A DNA stretch of 64,000 nt. Source: Chloroflexota bacterium. GTDB taxonomy: Bacteria; Chloroflexota; Anaerolineae; Aggregatilineales; UBA2796. The notes below the pieces were generated by a model. That model saw only the letters and a list, made by a program, of their open reading frames with translations, was not told where the DNA came from and made no database searches. A program made the translations under genes and the position numbers. The stretch's first letter is position 1. Every line of letters begins with the position of its first letter. Below are positions 16,173 through 22,821 of the stretch, piece by piece. The stretch lies in contig JAJPHV010000115.1 of assembly GCA_021325095.1 (NCBI GenBank), positions 1 through 64,000 on the forward strand, read 5' to 3'.

Positions 16173-16955
16173 CTACCGGTTGAAGCCATTCGTACATAGC
16201 CAGGCATTAATCGCATCGGCTCCCTCACGCCAATCGATGCCGAGCAAGATGCCTTCATGGCTGACGCCGCGCACAATATCCAGCGTTCCTTTGCCCTGGT
16301 AAAACGTTGCCAGTTCTTGGCCCTGTGCTGGCGAAAGCGTATCGTCCAGTTCGCCAATGACGACCAGGTACGGCACTTTCACAAAGTCGGGTTTGGTCTG
16401 CACGTCCCCGCGCAGCAGGGCCAGCAAGGTGGCGCGTGGTTCTACGGCGTCTTTCATCTGGGAATTCATCCAGACCAGGGTTTCTGGCGAAATGTCATCC
16501 GCGCCACGAAGCGGCTCGGCGGGCAGCAAGTGCGGCATTTGCGTCAATTCTGGCGGGATAGGCTGCGGGCGGAGATTTGGCAGTCTGGCGCTGATGAACA
16601 CCGCCCCTACTGCCGGGAGGCCTTTGCTGAGTGCCAGTTGGACCAGGTGCGCGCCCGTGCCGAAGCCGATTAAGACCGGCGGGGCAGGCAAACGCCGCGC
16701 CACGCGAATCACATCGCGCGCGTAATCCCACTGGGTCATGCCGCCGAGCTGAAAGTCGCCGCTCTTATAGTGCCCGCGCAGGTTCATCGCGTAGCAGTTC
16801 CAGCCAGCGTTGGGCAGATAGGTCAGGTAGTTGGTGAACATCCAGCTCCCGCCCCAGGCCCCGTGCACAAACAGCAGCGGGTGGCCTGTGCCGCCTTCCA
16901 CCCCCTGATAGAATTCGACGTGCAACCCGTCGATGACTTGTTCGTGATCGGCCAT
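16173..16955 (-). CDS. alpha/beta-hydrolase-fold protein lacking the nucleophile serine
   Basis: A 260-aa alpha/beta-hydrolase-fold protein. The oxyanion region is HGAWGGSW (about residues 31-38), the acid candidates are Asp204/Asp205 in GELDDTLSP and the histidine is His233 in VSHEG. The nucleophile elbow that should read G-x-S-x-G is GFGTG, with Gly99 (codon GGC at 16661-16659) where Ser, Asp or Cys is expected, so hydrolysis by the usual mechanism looks impossible. It may be a ligand-binding pseudo-enzyme. It lies 6 bases from the upstream kinase and 7 bases from the downstream kinase, so it is firmly part of the kinase operon and could be a sensor or a substrate of those kinases. Confidence 0.88.
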   Translation of the reverse strand: MADHEQVIDGLHVEFYQGVEGGTGHPLLFVHGAWGGSWMFTNYLTYLPNAGWNCYAMNLRGHYKSGDFQLGGMTQWDYARDVIRVARRLPAPPVLIGFGTGAHLVQLALSKGLPAVGAVFISARLPNLRPQPIPPELTQMPHLLPAEPLRGADDISPETLVWMNSQMKDAVEPRATLLALLRGDVQTKPDFVKVPYLVVIGELDDTLSPAQGQELATFYQGKGTLDIVRGVSHEGILLGIDWREGADAINAWLCTNGFNR

Positions 16956-16961
16956 CGGTGC

Positions 16962-17819
16962 CTACCCTCCGCTGGATAACTTAACGGCCTGCCGCAATGC
17001 ACTGTACAGTGCCGCGCCCGATTCGTAGCGCACGGCAATGTCTTTGGCGAGGGTTCGCATGACTACCGCCTCGATGGCCGCAGGCAGAGACGGGTTAAAC
17101 ATGCGCGGTGAGGGTGGTAGCTGTTCGACGTGCATCATAGCGACTTCGTTCGGGTTTTCACTCTCAAAAGGCAGCCGCCCGGCCACAATCTCGTAAATCA
17201 TGACGCCCAACGAATACAGATCGGACTGCGGGACGGCGTTGGCCGAATTGATGGCCTGTTCGGGCGAGATGTACTGTGGCGACCCGAAGATTTCACCCAG
17301 GGTTGGGATCGCCAGATCGCGCACCAGGCCAAAATCGGTCAGATAGGCGCGTCCTTCCGGCGTCACCATGATGTTACTGGGTTTCACGTCCCGGTGGATC
17401 ACGCCCTGGCTGTGCGCATAGTCCAGCGCGGAGGCAACCTGCCCAATGACTTTGAGCAGGCTGTCGTAGGACATCAGGCGGTTTTCACGGCGGTAATCCT
17501 GAATCAGCCAGCCCATATCGACGCCATCGACGAAGGCCATTGCCATGTAATAGATCCCATCGGATACGCCGAACTGGTAGATGCTGACGATGTTCGGGTG
17601 GGTGAGTTTGGCAACGGCCTGAGCTTCGCGCTTGAAGCGGCGCGTATACTCAGGATCGTCCGCCACGCCCGGATCGATGACCTTGATCGCGGCCAGGCGA
17701 TTGAGGTTCGGGTCGAGGGCACGATAGACGCGCGCCATCCCGCCTTTGCCCAACAATTCCTGGATCACGTAGTCGCCGAACTGTTGGCCGATGTAGGGGT
17801 CGTCTGGGGAAACGTTCAT
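16962..17819 (-). CDS. soluble Ser/Thr protein kinase
   Basis: A 285-aa kinase consisting of little more than the catalytic domain: LGKGGMARVY loop, AAIKVID lysine, HRDVKPSN, DFGLVRD, FGSPQYISPEQA and QSDLYSLGV. It has no membrane helix or sensor region, unlike both kinase neighbours, so it probably acts in the cytoplasm on or beside them. ATG at 17819, 26 bases after the stop of the kinase upstream. Sequence blocks such as VPQSDLYSLGV and INSANAVPQSD are shared with the neighbour at 17846-19723, suggesting duplication in place. Confidence 0.92.
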   Translation of the reverse strand: MNVSPDDPYIGQQFGDYVIQELLGKGGMARVYRALDPNLNRLAAIKVIDPGVADDPEYTRRFKREAQAVAKLTHPNIVSIYQFGVSDGIYYMAMAFVDGVDMGWLIQDYRRENRLMSYDSLLKVIGQVASALDYAHSQGVIHRDVKPSNIMVTPEGRAYLTDFGLVRDLAIPTLGEIFGSPQYISPEQAINSANAVPQSDLYSLGVMIYEIVAGRLPFESENPNEVAMMHVEQLPPSPRMFNPSLPAAIEAVVMRTLAKDIAVRYESGAALYSALRQAVKLSSGG

Positions 17820-17845
17820 TGTATCTTCTCGTGTTCGCGTGCAGC

Positions 17846-19723
17846 CTAAGCGGGCGGGAAACGAACTTCGCAGCGCTGTTTGGCGATTTCGCAGCGCCCC
17901 ACTTCACTATTATTCCATAACACGCGGAATTCAATGGAGCCGTCCGCTGCTGTCCAGAATACTTCGCCAGTTTGAGCATTGATCTCCGAATTATAACCGT
18001 AAGGACAGTCATTGCGGGGCAAATTGTGATAAGACCCCTGAATCTTGAGGATCAGGCACTTGTTTGGCTCGCTATAGGGGTAATACCCGGCCCAGCGGTT
18101 GCCAGCGTAGCGCTCCGCAGGCTGGCCGTTGGTCAGTAGCCGCTCAAGACTGATGCTGCTCACTGCGATCTTCTGCCCGCTGCGATTGGCAGCATAAAAA
18201 ACCTTGTCGTCCCAGATCAGGACGAAAAGACGGCCATCTGGATAGGCTACCGTCGGCGCGGCAGGTGTGGCAGGCTGTGGCTGGATCACGATAACCTGGG
18301 TAGGCGGCGGAAGGGTCGGAAGAGCCGTCGGTGCAGTGGTTGGCGTGGGTGGCACGGCTGTGGGCACTGCCGTATTTGAAGGAGACGCTGAAGGCGTGCG
18401 ACTCGGAGCGGCTGTCGTGGGAGCAGGCGCAGTTAGCGTTGCCGCAGACGTAGAGAACTGCGTGTTCGTCGGGACAATCGCCACTGCTGATTGACTGGTC
18501 GGCGCGGGCAGGGTCGTATTCGTACTCGCCGGCGTCCTTGCTACAGGCAGCGTCGGGGAAGCTGGCGCTGAGGCAGGGATACGGAGAAAATTCAATAGCA
18601 GGATGCTGACCACCGCCAGCGCCAACAGAGCGCCTCCCACCGCCAGCGCATAGGGCAACCAGCCTGTGCGCCGTCCTGGCTGCCCGCTTTGCTGGCCGTA
18701 TGCTCCGCCCTTATCCACGCCGGGGGAGCGCGTGAGTGCCTGCCCTTTGGCGTTGACCAGCGCCAATTCCTGGTTGACCTTATCGAGGGCTGTCTGCATC
18801 GAGAGCCGACGCGGTGGCGGTGCGGAGATGCCTGGCGGCAGTGGCGGAAGATCAGCCGTCGTGACTCTGACGGGGTGCTGCTTCATCGCATCAATTGCCT
18901 GGCCGAGCGCGGCGACCAGAGCCGCAGCAGTCGGGTAGCGTTCTTCCGGTGTTTTTGCCAGTGCTCTGAACAAAACCTGTTCGATCTGCTCCGACAGATC
19001 GCGGTTGAAGGCGCGTGGCGATGGCACAGCGGCCATGATGTGCTGCATTGCCAGGGTGGTGGGATTGGGATCGTCGAACGGAACCGCGCCAGCCAGCAGT
19101 TCGTAGGCGACGACGCCGAGCGAATATAGATCGGATTGCGGGACGGCGTTGGCCGAGTTGCGAGCCTGTTCGGGCGAGATGTAATGGGGTGAGCCAAAGG
19201 TCTCACCAACCGTCCCTTCGCTCACGCGCAGCGCCAGCCCGAAATCGGCCAGCACAGGCCGCCCGCTGCGCTCCAGCATGATATTCGAGGGTTTGATGTC
19301 ACGGTGGATGACGCCCTGAGCGTGTGCATAGTCCAGCGCGCCGCCTACGGCTCCCAGAATACGGAGCACGTCGGCATGGGGCATCAACTCGCCGTTGGAC
19401 TCGTAGTTGCGTATGATGGCATCCAGGTCGGCTCCGTCGATGTACTCCATGACCAGGTAATACAGGTTTTCATGCCGACCAAAATGGAAGACGGTGACGA
19501 TATTGGGGTGTTTCAGGTTGGCGACGGCCTGAGCCTCTCGCTCAAAACGCTGCGCATAAGTTGCCGAAGCTCGTAGCCGTTCCTCGACCACCTTGATCGC
19601 AACCGGGCGTTTCAGGTGAGTATCTACACCTTTGTATACCCGCGCCATGCCGCCCCGCCCCAATGCCTGTTGGATCAAGAAGTTATCCAGGTGCTGGCCG
19701 AGCAGCGGATCGTGATTGCTCAC
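17846..19723 (-). CDS. transmembrane Ser/Thr protein kinase with C-terminal extracellular domain
   Basis: A 625-aa kinase leading the operon. Catalytic domain residues about 12-275 (LGRGGMARVY, VAIKVVEE, HRDIKPSN, DFGLAL, FGSPHYISPEQA), a juxtamembrane stretch, one membrane helix (YALAVGGALLALAVVSILLL, about 345-368), a Thr/Pro/Ala-rich linker of about 100 residues, and an extracellular domain from about residue 490 (LFVLIWDDKVFYAANRSG, SISLERLL, NKCLILKIQG, VGRCEIAKQRCEVRF). That domain resembles the C-terminus of the kinase at 14159-16165. The start is GTG at 19723 with AAGGA about 9 bases upstream. A predicted promoter lies about 100 bases upstream. Confidence 0.92.
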   Translation of the reverse strand: MSNHDPLLGQHLDNFLIQQALGRGGMARVYKGVDTHLKRPVAIKVVEERLRASATYAQRFEREAQAVANLKHPNIVTVFHFGRHENLYYLVMEYIDGADLDAIIRNYESNGELMPHADVLRILGAVGGALDYAHAQGVIHRDIKPSNIMLERSGRPVLADFGLALRVSEGTVGETFGSPHYISPEQARNSANAVPQSDLYSLGVVAYELLAGAVPFDDPNPTTLAMQHIMAAVPSPRAFNRDLSEQIEQVLFRALAKTPEERYPTAAALVAALGQAIDAMKQHPVRVTTADLPPLPPGISAPPPRRLSMQTALDKVNQELALVNAKGQALTRSPGVDKGGAYGQQSGQPGRRTGWLPYALAVGGALLALAVVSILLLNFLRIPASAPASPTLPVARTPASTNTTLPAPTSQSAVAIVPTNTQFSTSAATLTAPAPTTAAPSRTPSASPSNTAVPTAVPPTPTTAPTALPTLPPPTQVIVIQPQPATPAAPTVAYPDGRLFVLIWDDKVFYAANRSGQKIAVSSISLERLLTNGQPAERYAGNRWAGYYPYSEPNKCLILKIQGSYHNLPRNDCPYGYNSEINAQTGEVFWTAADGSIEFRVLWNNSEVGRCEIAKQRCEVRFPPA

Positions 19724-19820
19724 GGTTGGGCATCCTTGTCTTTCAAACGAGAACCGAATCTACGGGCTGGTAATGGGCAGATCGCGTAATGCACGGACGA
19801 ACCCTTGAAGTCATAAGAGA

Positions 19821-19848
19821 ATTGTAGTCCACCCCATGCTCAGGACAA
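19821..19848 (-). promoter_or_regulatory. predicted promoter of the kinase operon
   Basis: Minus strand: TTGTCC (19848-19843), 16-base spacer, TACAAT (19826-19821). It would give a leader of about 90 bases before the GTG at 19723 and drive kinase, kinase, hydrolase and kinase as one transcript. Confidence 0.45.
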
Positions 19849-19898
19849 ATCGATTGTTCATCAGGAACAGCCGCTTGTCACAGACAGGTCACGCCCCA

Positions 19899-19927
19899 TT
19901 GACAAAACTAGCAACCAGGCGTATAGT
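19899..19927 (+). promoter_or_regulatory. strong sigma70-type promoter of the FtsX-type permease
   Basis: Consensus TTGACA (19899-19904), ideal 17-base spacer, TATAGT (19922-19927). This is one of the two best -35/-10 matches in the window. It lies in the 389-base non-coding stretch 19724-20112, which also holds the divergent kinase promoter and the palindrome at 19938; the rest of that stretch is an untranslated leader of about 180 bases in which I see no gene. Confidence 0.7.
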
Positions 19928-19937
19928 TTTAACGAAA

Positions 19938-19960
19938 AGCTATACACTGAGTGTATAGCT
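19938..19960 (+). promoter_or_regulatory. palindromic operator over the predicted transcription start
   Basis: Perfect inverted repeat of AGCTATACAC and GTGTATAGCT around TGA. An extra half-site GTATAG (19921-19926) sits in the -10 region, so half-sites occur at -10, near +5 and near +20. This is the geometry of a repressor operator (TetR- or PadR-like proteins bind such ATAC/GTAT palindromes). No such regulator is encoded in the window. Confidence 0.65.
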
Positions 19961-20112
19961 TGCTGGAAGTGGCGTCAAACAGCGCCCCTCGCCCTACTCG
20001 ACCTTCGACCTCCAGCCCCTGCACGGATACGAACAAGCTATGCAGTTAGCCCGGCGGTCAGTGCCGCGTCTCGGTGAACAGAGCGACCAGCAATCGGAAC
20101 GAGGGAAACCAT

Positions 20113-22680
20113 ATGATCACGAAGTTTATCTCACCCCGCTGGCAGATGGTGCACATGGCCTTCCACTATCTACGCGGGCGCAAACTGCGTACCGCCCTGA
20201 CGTCGCTGGCTATCGTCTTTGGCGTTGCGCTTATTTTTGCCGTCAACATTACGCTGCCGAGCATTATGACCTCATTTGACCGCTCGATGAATGCCACGTC
20301 CGGAACCGTTGACATGCGCATCACCAGCGTCACCGGGGAGGCATTTTCGCCGAAACGGCCCTTGCAGGCGGTTGCCAGTGTCGCGGGTATCCAGGCCGTC
20401 AGTGGCTCGCTGCGCCGCCAGATCAATGTCCCGATCAGCGGCGAAGGCAGCATGGGCAGTGCGGTCCAGATCGAGCTGGTGGGCGTTGACCCCTCGACTG
20501 CCGAGAGTGTCCGCCACTACATCATTAGCGACGGGCGTTTCTTGCAGCCCAGCGATACAGGCAAGGCGGTTGTCCCCGCGACCATCACCGATTTTGCCCC
20601 ACAGCTCAAGGTCGGTTCGGTCTTCTCAATGGTCACAGCGGGTGGCCTCAAACAGTTCACGATTATCGGTTTCCTGGCTCAAACGGGCACGCTGGCCGTG
20701 CCACAGATCATCGTTTCGCTGGCCGATGCCCAGGCTGCCCTGAAGCAGCCCGGCCTCATTAACACTATTGATGCCGCCTTCGAGACTGGCGCTGACCGTG
20801 AGGCGGTCACGGCGGCGGTGAAAGATGCACTGGCAAAATCCACAGCGCTGCATTACGCCATCAATGCGGCCAACAGGCAACCGGACATCTTCGCTTCCGT
20901 GACAATAGGTTATGCTATCCTCGACCTGATGGGCATTCTGGCTCTGTTCCTGGGCGCGTTCCTGATCTTCAATACCTTTCGCACTGTCGTCCTGGAACGC
21001 CGCCGCGATCTCTCGATGCTGCGGGCGATTGGCGCTACACGCGGGCAACTGGTGCAGATGATCCTCATCGAAAGCCTGGTTCAGGGGTTGGCCGGTACGC
21101 TGCTTGGCCTGCTGCTCGGCTATTTCATGGCTGCCGCGCTTGCCAGCGCAATGACCAGGCTCATGGCTCAGTACCTGCCGAGCCTGAGTTTGACACTGAC
21201 GCTAGGGCCTGGGGCCATTCTCGGCCCGGTCGCCCTGGGACTTCTGACCACCCTGATCGCCGGGTACTTTCCGGCCCGTGCCGCCAGCCGCGTCTCCCCC
21301 ATGGAAGGGCTGCGCCCCTCGACTGCCTCGGATATACGCCGCGCCGCCCGCTGGAGCCTGATCGTGGGCCTGGCGCTGATGGCGCTGGGCGTGTTGATGC
21401 TGGTCGGAAGCACATCGACCAGTGTATTCGGAGCGCTCGTGTTTCTGATCGGCATGGTCACTGCCGCGCCCAGTCTGGTGATGCCGGTGGCACGTTTATT
21501 CAGCCCCGCTCTCTCATTGCTGTATGCCCGCGAAGGAGACCTGGCGCGCGGGAACGTAATGCGCCAGCCGGGGCGTGTGGCAATCACTGCCAGTACACTC
21601 ATGATCGGCCTGGCAAGCCTGATCATGATGGTTTCGTTGGTCAACAGTATGAGCGTGTTTATCACCAGGATCATGACGGATACCTTCAGCAGCGATCTGA
21701 TGATCTTGCCGCAAACCATCGCCCTGTACGGAACCGTCGTTGGAGCAGACGAAAATCTGAGCAATCGCGTCAGGGCGTTGCCCGAAGTCCAGACCGTCGC
21801 TGGTTTGCGTTACGCCTCAAGCGTTGTCGGCGATACAGGTATTGAGGTGCTGGGCATTGACCCACAGACCTATCCCCAGGTCACCAAGCTCGAATTCGTC
21901 AGCAGCACGCCCGACGTAGCGCTACCCGCGCTGGACACAGGTCGGAATGCCATTCTCACGTCGTTGACCGCGCTGACCTTGAAGGTGGACGTGGGCGGTA
22001 CGGTTGTGGTCGACTCACCAACCGGGCCGCAGACCTATCGGGTCATTGCCATTGCCAATGACACGCTGACCTTCAAGGTAACTGCGATGTACATCTCCCA
22101 GGAAAACCTCAAAAACGACTTCATGAAGACGGAAGACGTGCTGCTGATGATCAACCTTAAGCCGGGTGCAGACAAGCAAGCGGCGCTGGCCGATGTCAAC
22201 CAGATTCTGACAAACTACCCGCAATTCACCGGGCACCTCTCCGGTGAGTACCGCGACAGCCTCATTCAAACCAGTTCGAGCGCGTTTGTGTTGTTCTACG
22301 CGATGGCGTTCCTGATCCTGTTCCCGGCGGCGCTCGGTCTGCTGAACACGCTTACGATCAACATCCTGGAGCGTACCCGCGAGATCGGGATCGTGCGGGC
22401 TGTGGGCGGCAGCCGCAGCCAGGTGCGGCGCATTGTGACTGCCGAAGCGCTCTTGCTCGGCTTGTTCGGGGCCTCGGCAGGTGTGCTGGTCGGCATCGCT
22501 ATGAGCTACGGGTTCATCGCGGCCATCAATTCTATCGGCTGGCAAATGCCTTATGACTTCCCGTTCATAGGCATCATTGCGGCGATCATTGTCGGCGTTC
22601 TGCTGGCCCTGTTCGCCGGAATCTTGCCTGCACGGAATGCTGCCAGGCTGGACATCCTGCGGGCACTCCAATTCGAATAG
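20113..22680 (+). CDS. ABC-type permease, FtsX/MacB family, two FtsX domains
   Basis: An 855-aa membrane protein. It starts with an N-terminal helix (TALTSLAIVFGVALIFAVN), then a periplasmic MacB-like domain, a three-helix FtsX block (about residues 270-415, with VLERRRDLSMLRAIGATRGQ), a central helix pair, a second periplasmic domain, and a second FtsX block at the C-terminus (LERTREIGIVRAVGGSRSQ). Such proteins pair with a LolD/MacB-type ATPase and do mechanical work on lipoproteins, peptides or the cell wall; no ATPase gene is adjacent. The frame opens from GTG 20074, but ATG 20113 has a strong GAGGGAA site 5-6 bases upstream and is preferred. It is followed by the tandem binding-protein gene. 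Confidence 0.9.
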   Translation: MITKFISPRWQMVHMAFHYLRGRKLRTALTSLAIVFGVALIFAVNITLPSIMTSFDRSMNATSGTVDMRITSVTGEAFSPKRPLQAVASVAGIQAVSGSLRRQINVPISGEGSMGSAVQIELVGVDPSTAESVRHYIISDGRFLQPSDTGKAVVPATITDFAPQLKVGSVFSMVTAGGLKQFTIIGFLAQTGTLAVPQIIVSLADAQAALKQPGLINTIDAAFETGADREAVTAAVKDALAKSTALHYAINAANRQPDIFASVTIGYAILDLMGILALFLGAFLIFNTFRTVVLERRRDLSMLRAIGATRGQLVQMILIESLVQGLAGTLLGLLLGYFMAAALASAMTRLMAQYLPSLSLTLTLGPGAILGPVALGLLTTLIAGYFPARAASRVSPMEGLRPSTASDIRRAARWSLIVGLALMALGVLMLVGSTSTSVFGALVFLIGMVTAAPSLVMPVARLFSPALSLLYAREGDLARGNVMRQPGRVAITASTLMIGLASLIMMVSLVNSMSVFITRIMTDTFSSDLMILPQTIALYGTVVGADENLSNRVRALPEVQTVAGLRYASSVVGDTGIEVLGIDPQTYPQVTKLEFVSSTPDVALPALDTGRNAILTSLTALTLKVDVGGTVVVDSPTGPQTYRVIAIANDTLTFKVTAMYISQENLKNDFMKTEDVLLMINLKPGADKQAALADVNQILTNYPQFTGHLSGEYRDSLIQTSSSAFVLFYAMAFLILFPAALGLLNTLTINILERTREIGIVRAVGGSRSQVRRIVTAEALLLGLFGASAGVLVGIAMSYGFIAAINSIGWQMPYDFPFIGIIAAIIVGVLLALFAGILPARNAARLDILRALQFE

Positions 22681-22715
22681 AGTGGGTTCCGCTGTCGCAG
22701 CCACGTATTCTGCTG

Positions 22716-22755
22716 TTCCCCTTGCCTGCCTTCGCCGCGGGAAGGGGCCAGGGTG
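22716..22755. repeat. GC-rich hairpin repeat (copy 1)
   Basis: Intergenic element with CCCCTT ... GAAGGGG complementarity and the tail GGCCAGGGTGA. It resembles the elements at 42972-43034 and 60049-60087 and the weaker one at 40462-40497. It lies between the permease and binding-protein genes. Confidence 0.45.
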
Positions 22756-22821
22756 ATCGAGTTCACCCACGCCATCGATACCGACTATTTACGTATCTGC
22801 TTACGTAGAAGCGAGTCTCCT

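Noticed and set aside
16166..16357. Longer version of the first kinase starting at 16357
   Set aside because: The extra 64 residues overlap the hydrolase gene in another frame and precede the kinase fold without any motif; the ATG at 16165 fits.
19724..20112. Leader peptide or small gene upstream of the FtsX permease
   Set aside because: ATG 20040 opens a frame that runs out of frame into the permease gene; no good ribosome-binding site and no recognisable product.
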